From: Pseudomonadota bacterium | GTDB taxonomy: Bacteria > Pseudomonadota > Gammaproteobacteria > Competibacterales > Competibacteraceae | Direction: 5' to 3' | NCBI GenBank assembly: GCA_018262135.1 | Contig: JAGTSD010000065.1 | Coordinates: 1-8,065, forward strand | Length of the DNA: 8,065 bases | In this document: one piece after another, positions 1 to 5,677 of the stretch | How positions within the stretch are numbered: position 1 is the stretch's first letter | Layout: every line of letters begins with the position of its first letter | Notes under the pieces: generated by a model | Databases searched by the model: none | Told to the model about the DNA's origin: nothing | What the model saw: only the letters and a program-made list of their open reading frames with translations | Translations under genes and position numbers: made by a program

Positions 1-981
1 CACGCCGGTGGCCGAACAGGGTGCGTCCAGCAAAATCCGGTCGTAGGGAACGCCGTCCCACCAGGCCGCCGGCTGGGTGGCGTCACCCGGCACCAGGTGG
101 GCGTGGAGCCGCAACCGATGCAGATTATCCTGAATCTTTTCCAGCCGTTCGACATCCTGATCCAGCGCGGTCAGGTCCAGATCCGGGGCGCATTCGAGCA
201 GATGGGCGGTCTTGCCGCCGGGCGCGGCGCAGGCGTCCAGCACGCGCATTCCTGCTTCGACCCCGAGCAGCGGCGCCGCCAGTTGCGCGGCGGCGTCCTG
301 CACCGAGGCCCAACCCTCGGCAAATCCGGGCAGCGCGGCGGGTTCGACCGGTTCGGCCAGCGCGAGCGCCGTCGCGGCCGCCGCCACAGGCTCGGCGTTT
401 TTCCCCGCCGCCGCCAGTCGCGCGCGGTACACGTCGCGGCTGCCCTGGAGCCGGTTGACCCGCAGGGTGAAGGGTGGCCGGGCGTTGTTGGCGGCGACGA
501 TGGCCGGCCAGTCGTCCGGCCAGTCCCGTTGCAACCATTCCAGCAGCCAGCGCGGATGGGCCGTCCGGGCTTCCGCGTCGGCCTCTACCTGGGCCAGCAA
601 CTCCATGCGCCGGCGTGGAAAGGACCGGAGCACGGCGTTGGTCAGCCCCGCCGCCCAGGATTTGCGCAGTTGGCGGGCGGCGGCGACGGTCTCGGCGACC
701 GCGGCATGGTCGGGAATCCGTAAATGATGGAGCTGATAGATCCCGATCAGCAGCAGCGCCCGCACTACCGTTTCGCGCGGGTCGAGCGGCCGATCCAGCA
801 ATCCATCCAGCAGCCTTTGCAACTCCGGCTGCCAGCGGCAAACGCCGTAGCACAGCTCCCGCAACAGCCCGCGATCGCGCGGCGCGGTGCGCACCAGTGC
901 GGATGGCAATACCGCCGCCAGCGACCGGCCCTCGCTCAAAACCTGGCCCAGCGCCTGGGCAGCGATGGCGCGAATATTCAT
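1..981 (-). CDS. rsmB: 16S rRNA (cytosine-967-C5)-methyltransferase RsmB (Sun/Fmu), 3' end cut off by window
   Basis: The enzyme methylates C5 of cytosine 967 in 16S rRNA using S-adenosylmethionine during assembly of the small ribosomal subunit. The reading frame is open from the ATG at 981 to the window edge, giving 327 residues of a family usually about 430 long. Residues 1-140 form the NusB-like RNA-binding domain (LCYGVCRW at 43-50, [10 protein letters not shown] at 75-84). The Rossmann methyltransferase domain has the SAM-binding motif [10 protein letters not shown] at 249-258 and motif [11 protein letters not shown] at 318-326, including the conserved PCS cysteine Cys322. The second cysteine, the nucleophile in motif VI, lies beyond the edge, so catalytic integrity cannot be checked. 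The start overlaps the fmt stop as ATGA (978-981) and no Shine-Dalgarno sequence precedes it, which suggests translation coupled to fmt. Identification is from motifs and gene order. Confidence 0.96.
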   Translation of the reverse strand, partial: MNIRAIAAQALGQVLSEGRSLAAVLPSALVRTAPRDRGLLRELCYGVCRWQPELQRLLDGLLDRPLDPRETVVRALLLIGIYQLHHLRIPDHAAVAETVAAARQLRKSWAAGLTNAVLRSFPRRRMELLAQVEADAEARTAHPRWLLEWLQRDWPDDWPAIVAANNARPPFTLRVNRLQGSRDVYRARLAAAGKNAEPVAAAATALALAEPVEPAALPGFAEGWASVQDAAAQLAAPLLGVEAGMRVLDACAAPGGKTAHLLECAPDLDLTALDQDVERLEKIQDNLHRLRLHAHLVPGDATQPAAWWDGVPYDRILLDAPCSATGV

Positions 982-1925
982 GCCGCGCCCAGCCGCCGGC
1001 CCGCCAGCCGGTGGGCGTTCAGAAACGCCACAGCCGGCAGGGGTCGCCCACCGGGCAGTTGCACCTCGGTGAGTCGCAACACGCTGGCACCGGTAGCGAC
1101 CACGATGCCGTCCCGCCCCTCGCGCAGCACCGTGCCGGGGGATTCGGTCGTCGGTTCGATCTCGGCCCGCGCCCGCCAGATGCGCAGCATTTGCCCGTCC
1201 AGCCAGGTGCGGGTCACCGGATAGGGATTGAAGGTCAGCACCCGGCGTTCCAGCTCCAGCGCCGGCCGGCTCCAGTCCAGTTCGAGATCGGCCTTGTCCA
1301 GCTTGGGGGCGTAGGTGACGAGCGATTCGTCCTGCGGCTCCGGGGTGAGGCGGCCAGCCAGCAGATCGGGCAGGATCGCCAGCAGCGTTGTTGCGCCCAG
1401 CGCCGCCAGTTGCTCGTACAGTTCGCCGCCGGTGATCCCGCGCGGAATCGAACAGGTCGCCCGAGCCAATACCGGCCCGGTATCGAGACCGGCGTCCATT
1501 TGCATGAGGCTGACGCCAGTCTCGGCGTCGCCTGCCAGCAGCGCCCAGTGGATGGGCGCTGCGCCGCGCCAGCGCGGCAGCAGCGAGGCGTGGACGTTGA
1601 CGCAACCCAGGCGCGGGATGGCCAGTACCGCCGGCGGCAGGATCAGGCCATAGGCCGCTACCACCAGCAAATCCGGCTTCAGGGCGGCCAATTCCGCCTG
1701 CGCGGCGGTATCGCGCAGGGTGACGGGTTGGAATACCGGGATGCCAGCCGCCGCCGCGCACGCCTTGAGGGGGCTGGCGCGCAACTGACGGCCCCGGCCG
1801 GCGGGCCGGTCCGGCTGGGTGTAAATGGCTTGGACCGAATAGCCGGCGTCCAGCAGAGCTTGCAGGCTCGGAACGGCAAAGTCGGGCGTGCCGGCGAAAA
1901 TCAGCCGCGGCGGGGTCGTGGTCAT
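978..1925 (-). CDS. fmt: Methionyl-tRNA formyltransferase
   Basis: The enzyme transfers a formyl group from 10-formyltetrahydrofolate to Met-tRNA(fMet), producing the initiator used in bacterial translation. The product is 315 residues, the normal length. The N-terminal formyltransferase domain begins [12 protein letters not shown] (10-21). It carries the tRNA-contacting loop PDRPAGRG (38-45), the folate-site signature SLLPRWRG (114-121), and the catalytic triad Asn110, His112 and Asp148 (in MDAGLDTG). The C-terminal tRNA-binding domain follows from about residue 205 ([14 protein letters not shown]). The frame is open upstream to 2135, but that part overlaps def and has no family similarity, so I chose the ATG at 1925. 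No Shine-Dalgarno sequence is visible before it. The start overlaps the stop of a small upstream ORF as ATGA, and the gene's own stop overlaps the rsmB start. Confidence 0.97.
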   Translation of the reverse strand: MTTTPPRLIFAGTPDFAVPSLQALLDAGYSVQAIYTQPDRPAGRGRQLRASPLKACAAAAGIPVFQPVTLRDTAAQAELAALKPDLLVVAAYGLILPPAVLAIPRLGCVNVHASLLPRWRGAAPIHWALLAGDAETGVSLMQMDAGLDTGPVLARATCSIPRGITGGELYEQLAALGATTLLAILPDLLAGRLTPEPQDESLVTYAPKLDKADLELDWSRPALELERRVLTFNPYPVTRTWLDGQMLRIWRARAEIEPTTESPGTVLREGRDGIVVATGASVLRLTEVQLPGGRPLPAVAFLNAHRLAGRRLGAA

Positions 1926-2023
1926 GCGATATCGTTGTGGGTAGGAGCGCCGCCCGGTTTGAGGCAGGCGGCGATGCCGGTCGGTGGAATGGCCGAAAGG
2001 AGATCGAAACCAGGCGCGTCCAT
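1922..2023 (-). CDS. Possible 33-residue ORF filling the def-fmt gap
   Basis: I do not recognise this ORF. An ATG two bases after the def stop opens a frame of 33 codons that ends in TGA overlapping the fmt ATG (ATGA, 1922-1925). The peptide begins [16 protein letters not shown] and has no membrane segment or evident motif. G or C at the third codon position is about 67%, by my count, which looks lower than in the neighbouring genes. No Shine-Dalgarno sequence precedes it, so it would depend on ribosomes finishing def. Its role could be to carry ribosomes to the fmt start, which has no Shine-Dalgarno sequence either. It could equally be a chance frame, since ORFs of this size are common at this GC content. 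Confidence 0.3.
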   Translation of the reverse strand: MDAPGFDLLSAIPPTGIAACLKPGGAPTHNDIA

Positions 2024-2025
2024 GG

Positions 2026-2538
2026 TCAGGAAGCGCGCGCTTCGATACGGGCCTGTTTCTCCAGCTTCTTGCGAATGCGGTCGCGCTTGAGCGCCGACAG
2101 ATAGTCCACAAACAGCTTGCCGTCCAGATGATCAATCTCGTGCTGGATGCATACCGCCAGCAGGCCGCTGGCGTCCAGTTCGAACGGTTCGCCGTCGCGA
2201 TCCAGCGCGCTGACCCGCACCCGCCCGGCCCGGCGGACCGTTTCGTAGAATCCGGGCACCGACAGGCAGCCTTCCTCCGATTCGCTTTCGCCCTCCCGTT
2301 CCAGCAGGGTCGGGTTGATAAACGTCAGCGGGTGGTTTTTCTCCTCGGACACGTCCATCACCACGATGCGTTTCTGGACATTAACCTGGGTCGCGGCCAG
2401 GCCGATGCCCGGCGCGGCATACATGGTTTCCAGCATGTCATCCACCAGGGTCCGGATGCGGTCATCAACGGTTTCCACCGGCAGCGCCGGTTTGCGCAGC
2501 CGGGGATCGGGATAGTGCAGGATGTTCAATCGCGCCAT
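2026..2538 (-). CDS. def: Peptide deformylase
   Basis: This metalloenzyme removes the N-formyl group from nascent proteins as they leave the ribosome. The product is 170 residues, the standard length for gammaproteobacterial type I deformylases. All three family motifs are intact: GIGLAATQ at 44-51, EGCLS at 89-93 and HEIDHLDG at 133-140. The metal ligands are Cys91, His133 and His137, with Glu134 as the catalytic base. The N terminus [14 protein letters not shown] is typical. The frame extends 15 codons upstream, but the ATG at 2538 fits the family and has a GGAG Shine-Dalgarno core at 2548-2551, nine bases away. The C terminus is the usual basic tail. It is the first gene of the leftward cluster def-fmt-rsmB. 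Confidence 0.98.
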   Translation of the reverse strand: MARLNILHYPDPRLRKPALPVETVDDRIRTLVDDMLETMYAAPGIGLAATQVNVQKRIVVMDVSEEKNHPLTFINPTLLEREGESESEEGCLSVPGFYETVRRAGRVRVSALDRDGEPFELDASGLLAVCIQHEIDHLDGKLFVDYLSALKRDRIRKKLEKQARIEARAS

Positions 2539-2547
2539 GGCAGACAG

Positions 2548-2551
2548 CTCC
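2548..2551 (-). promoter_or_regulatory. Ribosome binding site of def
   Basis: On the minus strand the sequence reads GGAG nine bases before the ATG at 2538. It supports that start over the longer frame beginning at 2583. It is the only clear Shine-Dalgarno element in the leftward cluster. Confidence 0.6.
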
Positions 2552-2592
2552 GAAATCGCCTTTTTCGTTCTTGCAACGATCATTCAAATGAA

Positions 2593-2598
2593 ATCATA
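2593..2598 (-). promoter_or_regulatory. Candidate -10 box for the def-fmt-rsmB transcript
   Basis: The minus strand reads TATGAT, five of six matches to the sigma-70 -10 consensus, about 55 bases upstream of the def ATG. No good -35 hexamer lies 16-18 bases further upstream; that stretch is the G/C-rich inverted repeat at 2607-2619. Either an activator is needed or the call is wrong. Confidence 0.35.
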
Positions 2599-2606
2599 CG
2601 AGAAAC

Positions 2607-2619
2607 CCCCGTACCGGGG
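2607..2619. repeat. Inverted repeat CCCCG-TAC-CGGGG between the two candidate -10 boxes
   Basis: A perfect 5-bp inverted repeat with a 3-base centre sits just before the rightward TATACT box, in the region where -35 contacts of both divergent promoters would fall. It could be an operator. At such a short length it could also be chance in a GC-rich genome. Confidence 0.35.
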
Positions 2620-2620
2620 C

Positions 2621-2626
2621 TATACT
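2621..2626 (+). promoter_or_regulatory. Candidate -10 box for the LysM gene-dprA transcript
   Basis: TATACT matches the sigma-70 -10 consensus at five of six positions. Transcription would start near 2633, leaving a leader of about 55 bases before the ATG at 2688. No recognisable -35 hexamer lies at the proper spacing. Confidence 0.4.
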
Positions 2627-2635
2627 TTGCGCGAT

Positions 2636-2657
2636 GGGAGTGATTCGTTACACTCCC
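2636..2657 (+). repeat. Inverted repeat GGGAGTG-N8-CACTCCC in the LysM gene leader
   Basis: A perfect 7-bp inverted repeat with an 8-base centre (ATTCGTTA) lies just downstream of the candidate -10 box. In RNA it would form a stem at the 5' end of the leader, about 12 bases before the GGAGG at 2670. It could also be a dimeric repressor site spanning the transcription start. It is not followed by a T tract, so it is not a terminator. Confidence 0.5.
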
Positions 2658-2669
2658 GCCCATGTCTCC

Positions 2670-2674
2670 GGAGG
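2670..2674 (+). promoter_or_regulatory. Ribosome binding site of the LysM gene
   Basis: GGAGG lies 13 bases before the ATG at 2688, which is somewhat far. A second purine stretch, AAGGA at 2681-2685, is only two bases from the ATG. Another ATG at 2675 directly follows GGAGG but opens a different frame without family similarity. The signal peptide fixes 2688 as the start. Confidence 0.5.
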
Positions 2675-2687
2675 ATGAGCAAGGATC

Positions 2688-3839
2688 ATGAACATCACGC
2701 GTTCCTCAAGGCGCTTCAGGACTGCCCTGTCGCTGGCGACGGCGGTTCTGCTCGGGGCGTGCGCCCAAACGCCCCCCCAGTCCGAGTCCACCAGCCCGAC
2801 TCCTGGCGAGCCACCCCCGGCTTCGCGATCGAAAGCGCTCGTGGCGGAACCCGGCGCGGTCGCCGCGCCCACGCCGGTCGCGTTGCGTCCCGACCATCCC
2901 CAGACCTACACCGTGGTTCCTGGAGATACGCTGTGGGGTATCGCCCAGCGGTTTCTCCAGAATCCCTGGCAGTGGCGCGACATCTGGCGACAGAACCCGC
3001 AAATCCGCAATCCCAACCGGATCTATCCGGGCGACGTGCTCAAATTCAGCTACGACGCCAGCGGCAAGCCGCAGTTGGAGGTCAGCGAACGCGCGGAGGT
3101 TCCGCTGCTCAAGCTGTCGCCGGAGGTCCGGGTCGAAACGCTGACGCAGCCGATTCCCCCGGTGCCCCGCGATGCGGTCGAGTCGTTCCTGACCCGCGCC
3201 CTGATTCTGAGTGAAGCCCAGTGGAAGGGAGCACCCTACATCATGGCCGATGACGACAATCAGGTGGTTTACACCGATCGCGACCGGGTTTACGCCCGCG
3301 GCGCCCAGTTTGACCAGCCGCGCTATCAGGTGTTCCGCCCCGGCGAGGAACTGCGCGAGCCCGGATCCGGCCGTTACCTGGGCACCGCCGGCGTCTACGT
3401 GGGCGAGGCGCTGCTGGACCAGGACGGCGACCCGGCCACCTTGACCCTGGCTCGCACGGTCGCGCCGGTTCGCGCCGGTGACCGGCTGTTCGAGTTCGAA
3501 CCGGAAACCGAACTCTACAGCTTCGAACCCCATCCGGTTCCTCCCGATACCGAAGGCTTCATCCTGGCCAATCTGGACAGCGACGTCACCCAGATCACCC
3601 AGTACAGCAGCGTCATCATCAATCTGGGCGCTCAGGAAGGACTCGAACCCGGCCACGTCCTCGCCATTTACGGCAAGGATCGGCAGATCGAAGACCCGGT
3701 CTCCGGCGGAACTGTGAAAGTGCCCGGCGAGCGCTCGGGCCTGTTGATGGTCTACAAGGTTCACGATCTGGTCAGCTACGGGCTGGTGATGCAGGCCGAG
3801 CGGTTCATCCGCCTGCAAGATCGGGTGACTACGCCCTGA
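2688..3839 (+). CDS. tsaP: LysM-domain lipoprotein, TsaP-like (type IV pilus secretin-associated)
   Basis: The product is 383 residues. It has an arginine-rich N-region (R5, R8, R9, R11), a hydrophobic core and a lipobox LGAC ending at Cys25, so it is predicted to be lipid-anchored. The +2 residue is Ala, so there is no inner-membrane retention signal. A Pro/Ala/Ser-rich linker (26-72) leads to one LysM peptidoglycan-binding domain (73-119, YTVVPGDTLWGIAQRF to IYPGDVLKF). The remaining 260 residues match the general layout of TsaP, with an FlgT-like C-terminal region (GDRLFEF at 263-269). TsaP binds peptidoglycan and the PilQ secretin. Pseudomonas has a LysM gene of this class between def and dprA, which supports the call. 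The lipobox and the exact role are inference; a general LysM protein remains the safe description. Its stop overlaps the probable dprA start. Confidence 0.8.
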   Translation: MNITRSSRRFRTALSLATAVLLGACAQTPPQSESTSPTPGEPPPASRSKALVAEPGAVAAPTPVALRPDHPQTYTVVPGDTLWGIAQRFLQNPWQWRDIWRQNPQIRNPNRIYPGDVLKFSYDASGKPQLEVSERAEVPLLKLSPEVRVETLTQPIPPVPRDAVESFLTRALILSEAQWKGAPYIMADDDNQVVYTDRDRVYARGAQFDQPRYQVFRPGEELREPGSGRYLGTAGVYVGEALLDQDGDPATLTLARTVAPVRAGDRLFEFEPETELYSFEPHPVPPDTEGFILANLDSDVTQITQYSSVIINLGAQEGLEPGHVLAIYGKDRQIEDPVSGGTVKVPGERSGLLMVYKVHDLVSYGLVMQAERFIRLQDRVTTP

Positions 3840-4960
3840 ACCGGGACGACGCGCCCCCCGTCGCCGAGCCGGCCTGGCTGCTGGCGCTGTTGCGGGCGCC
3901 GGGCATCGGGCCGGCGCGGTTTGCCCGGCTGCTGGAGCATTTCGGGTCGGCGGCGGCGGCGTTCGCCGCGGACGGCCCCGAGTTGCGGTCGCTGGAACTG
4001 CCGGACGCGGCGCTGGATTACCTGCGTCGCCCCGACTGGGGCCGGGTGGAAAAGGATCTGGCCTGGCTGGAACGGCCGGGTAACCATCTGCTGCGCCTGG
4101 ACGACGCCCGCTACCCGCCACTGCTGCGGCAAATTCCCTACCCGCCCCCGCTGCTATTCGTCCACGGCGACCCGGATTGCCTGCGGTTGCCGCAACTGGC
4201 CATCGTCGGCACCCGCAATCCCACTCCCATGGGCCGCGAAACCGCCCAGCGCTTCGCCGCGCATCTGGCCGAATTCGGGCTGCTGATCACCAGCGGGCTG
4301 GCGCTCGGCATCGACGCCGCCGCCCACCAGGGCGCGCTGGCTGGTGGTGGACGGACGATCGCGGTGATGGGCACCGGCCTGGATCGGGTTTATCCCGCCC
4401 AGCATCGGGATCTGGCCCATGCCATCGCCGAACGCGGCGCGCTGGTTTCGGAATTTTCCATCGGCACTTCGCCGGCAGCGGGAAACTTCCCCCAGCGCAA
4501 CCGGCTGATCAGCGGTCTGGCGCTGGGCGTACTGGTGGTGGAGGCCGCCGCCCAGAGCGGTTCACTGATCACCGCCCGCCTGGCCAACGAGCAGGGTCGC
4601 GAAGTGTTCGCGATCCCCGGTTCGATCCACAATCCGCTGGCCAAGGGCTGCCACGCCCTGATCCGCCAGGGGGCGAAACTGGTGGAGACTGCGGCCGACA
4701 TCCTGGAAGAACTAGGTGCGCTGGCGGCGGCGACCCAGGAAGCCACGTCCCCGGTCGCCGCCGCGCCCGCCTCGGCGGCACTGGACGAGGAGTACCGGCA
4801 ACTGCTGGCCGCCATGGGTGACGAGCCAGCGGGCATCGATCTACTGGTGGATCGGTGCGGATTGACGGCGGAAGCGGTTTCCTCCATGCTGCTGATCCTG
4901 GAACTTGAAGGCTACGTGGCCGCCATCCCTGGCGGTCTGTACAGCCGCCTGAAACTCTGA
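3836..4960 (+). CDS. dprA: DNA processing protein DprA (Smf), probable CTG start
   Basis: DprA binds single-stranded DNA entering by transformation and loads RecA on it, in the cytoplasm. Numbered from the TTG at 3890, the Rossmann core has VGTRNPT (106-112), SGLALGID (135-142), GTGLDRVYP (161-169), FPQRNRLISGL (200-210), VVEAAAQSGSLITA (216-229) and AIPG (241-244). A C-terminal winged-helix domain covers about 298-356. Starting at TTG 3890 gives 356 residues but removes the helix WLLALL that normally precedes RAPGIGP. The frame stays open upstream with no ATG, GTG or TTG. A CTG at 3836 overlaps the upstream stop as CTGA, has GGTGA (pairs with the 16S 3' end) seven bases before it, and gives 374 residues. 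I take 3836 as the likely start and 3890 as the fallback. The gene is certain; only the start is not. Confidence 0.95.
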   Translation: MNRDDAPPVAEPAWLLALLRAPGIGPARFARLLEHFGSAAAAFAADGPELRSLELPDAALDYLRRPDWGRVEKDLAWLERPGNHLLRLDDARYPPLLRQIPYPPPLLFVHGDPDCLRLPQLAIVGTRNPTPMGRETAQRFAAHLAEFGLLITSGLALGIDAAAHQGALAGGGRTIAVMGTGLDRVYPAQHRDLAHAIAERGALVSEFSIGTSPAAGNFPQRNRLISGLALGVLVVEAAAQSGSLITARLANEQGREVFAIPGSIHNPLAKGCHALIRQGAKLVETAADILEELGALAAATQEATSPVAAAPASAALDEEYRQLLAAMGDEPAGIDLLVDRCGLTAEAVSSMLLILELEGYVAAIPGGLYSRLKL

Positions 4961-4966
4961 ATGCCT

Positions 4967-4994
4967 GCCGCCGTCCCGACCGGGCGGCGGTTTT
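4967..4994 (+). terminator. Probable Rho-independent terminator after dprA
   Basis: Seven bases after the dprA stop, CCGCCG (4968-4973) pairs with CGGCGG (4985-4990). CCC pairs with GGG inside it, a single T is bulged at 4974, and the loop is GACC. Four T residues follow (4991-4994). The stem is strong but the T tract is short, so termination may be partial. It suggests that smg has its own promoter. Confidence 0.6.
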
Positions 4995-5072
4995 GCGTGT
5001 GTGGGTGCATCCCGCCGCGCCAGCGCCCCTGACCTATGGCGGGGGCTTTGTACTTTCAACACGAGCCCTGGA
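4995..5072 (+). other. Leader region of smg, no clear promoter
   Basis: This 78-base stretch between the terminator and the smg ATG should hold the smg promoter if termination is efficient. I see no convincing -35/-10 pair and no Shine-Dalgarno sequence; the bases before the ATG read GAGCCCTGGA. Confidence 0.3.
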
Positions 5073-5543
5073 ATGAAAGAAAACGTGCTGGACGTGCTGA
5101 TGTATCTGTTTCAGAACTACATGGACGACGAGGTGGATATCGACCCCGACCGTGAATCCATCCAGAGCGAACTGCTGGCCGCCGGCTTCCCCTCCCAGGA
5201 AATCCAGCAGGCGTTCGAATGGCTGGACAGCCTCGTGGATCGCCAGTCTGTTCCGCTGCGAGTCGATCCGGGTTCCTGCCGCATTTATATTGGCCCGGAA
5301 CTGGACAAACTGGATGTGGAGTGCCGGGGTTTTCTGTTGTTCCTGGAACAGGGTGGCGTTCTCGATTCGGAAACCCGCGAACTGGTCATCGACCGGGTCA
5401 TGGCCCTGGAATCCGATGATATTGGACTGCACCAGTTGAAATGGATCGTCCTGATGGTGCTGTTCAATCAGCCCGGTCGGGAAGAAGCCTGCGCCTGGCT
5501 GGAAGATCTGGTATTCGACGACGTTCCCGGCTACCTTCATTAA
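5073..5543 (+). CDS. smg: Smg family protein (DUF494)
   Basis: The product is 156 residues, nearly the same as E. coli Smg, and conserved along its length. The start MKENVLDVLMYLFQNY, the central CRGFLLFLEQ and the C-terminal LKWIVLMVLFNQPG followed by a Leu-His end are all family hallmarks. The protein is acidic, apparently mostly helical and soluble, with no signal peptide. Its function is not established; the constant link with dprA is the main clue. The frame is open upstream to a GTG at 5001, but only the ATG at 5073 gives the family N terminus. No good Shine-Dalgarno sequence is visible. It follows a likely terminator after dprA and precedes topA by about 130 bases. Confidence 0.94.
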   Translation: MKENVLDVLMYLFQNYMDDEVDIDPDRESIQSELLAAGFPSQEIQQAFEWLDSLVDRQSVPLRVDPGSCRIYIGPELDKLDVECRGFLLFLEQGGVLDSETRELVIDRVMALESDDIGLHQLKWIVLMVLFNQPGREEACAWLEDLVFDDVPGYLH

Positions 5544-5677
5544 GAAGCAAACGTCAGCACACTTTTTCCGTTTCTTCCCGAATTCCCGCCGCGCTGGCGG
5601 TTCCTGGCGGACGTCGCCCTCCCCGGCTTGTCAGTCACCCTCGGCGCCATCCTGTCCCAGCTACCGTCGTCATGGTC
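5544..5677 (+). other. smg-topA intergenic region
   Basis: No promoter or terminator is convincing here. It holds a short hairpin CCGCC/GGCGG (5586-5600) without a T tract, and a direct repeat CTGGCGG at 5594-5600 and 5604-5610. A TTGTCA at 5628-5633 resembles a -35 box but lacks a partner -10. The topA frame is open through this stretch, but the translation has no family similarity. Confidence 0.4.

Noticed and set aside
474..2090. A long plus-strand frame over rsmB and fmt
   Set aside because: It is low-complexity Arg/Pro/Ala/Gln-rich sequence opposite two clearly identified genes.
2675..3214. ATG directly after GGAGG at 2670-2674, opening a frame beginning MSKDHEHHAF
   Set aside because: The spacing is too short for initiation, and the translation lacks similarity, while the LysM frame has a signal peptide and domain.
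2706..4121. A 471-codon minus-strand frame antisense to the LysM gene and dprA
   Set aside because: Its composition is rich in Arg, Pro, Gly and Ala as expected for a shadow frame, with no motif, while the sense genes are intact.
5586..5600. Hairpin CCGCC-GCGCT-GGCGG as a terminator after smg
   Set aside because: The stem is only five pairs and no T tract follows.
5628..5656. TTGTCA as a -35 box of a topA promoter
   Set aside because: No sequence resembling TATAAT is found 15-19 bases downstream.
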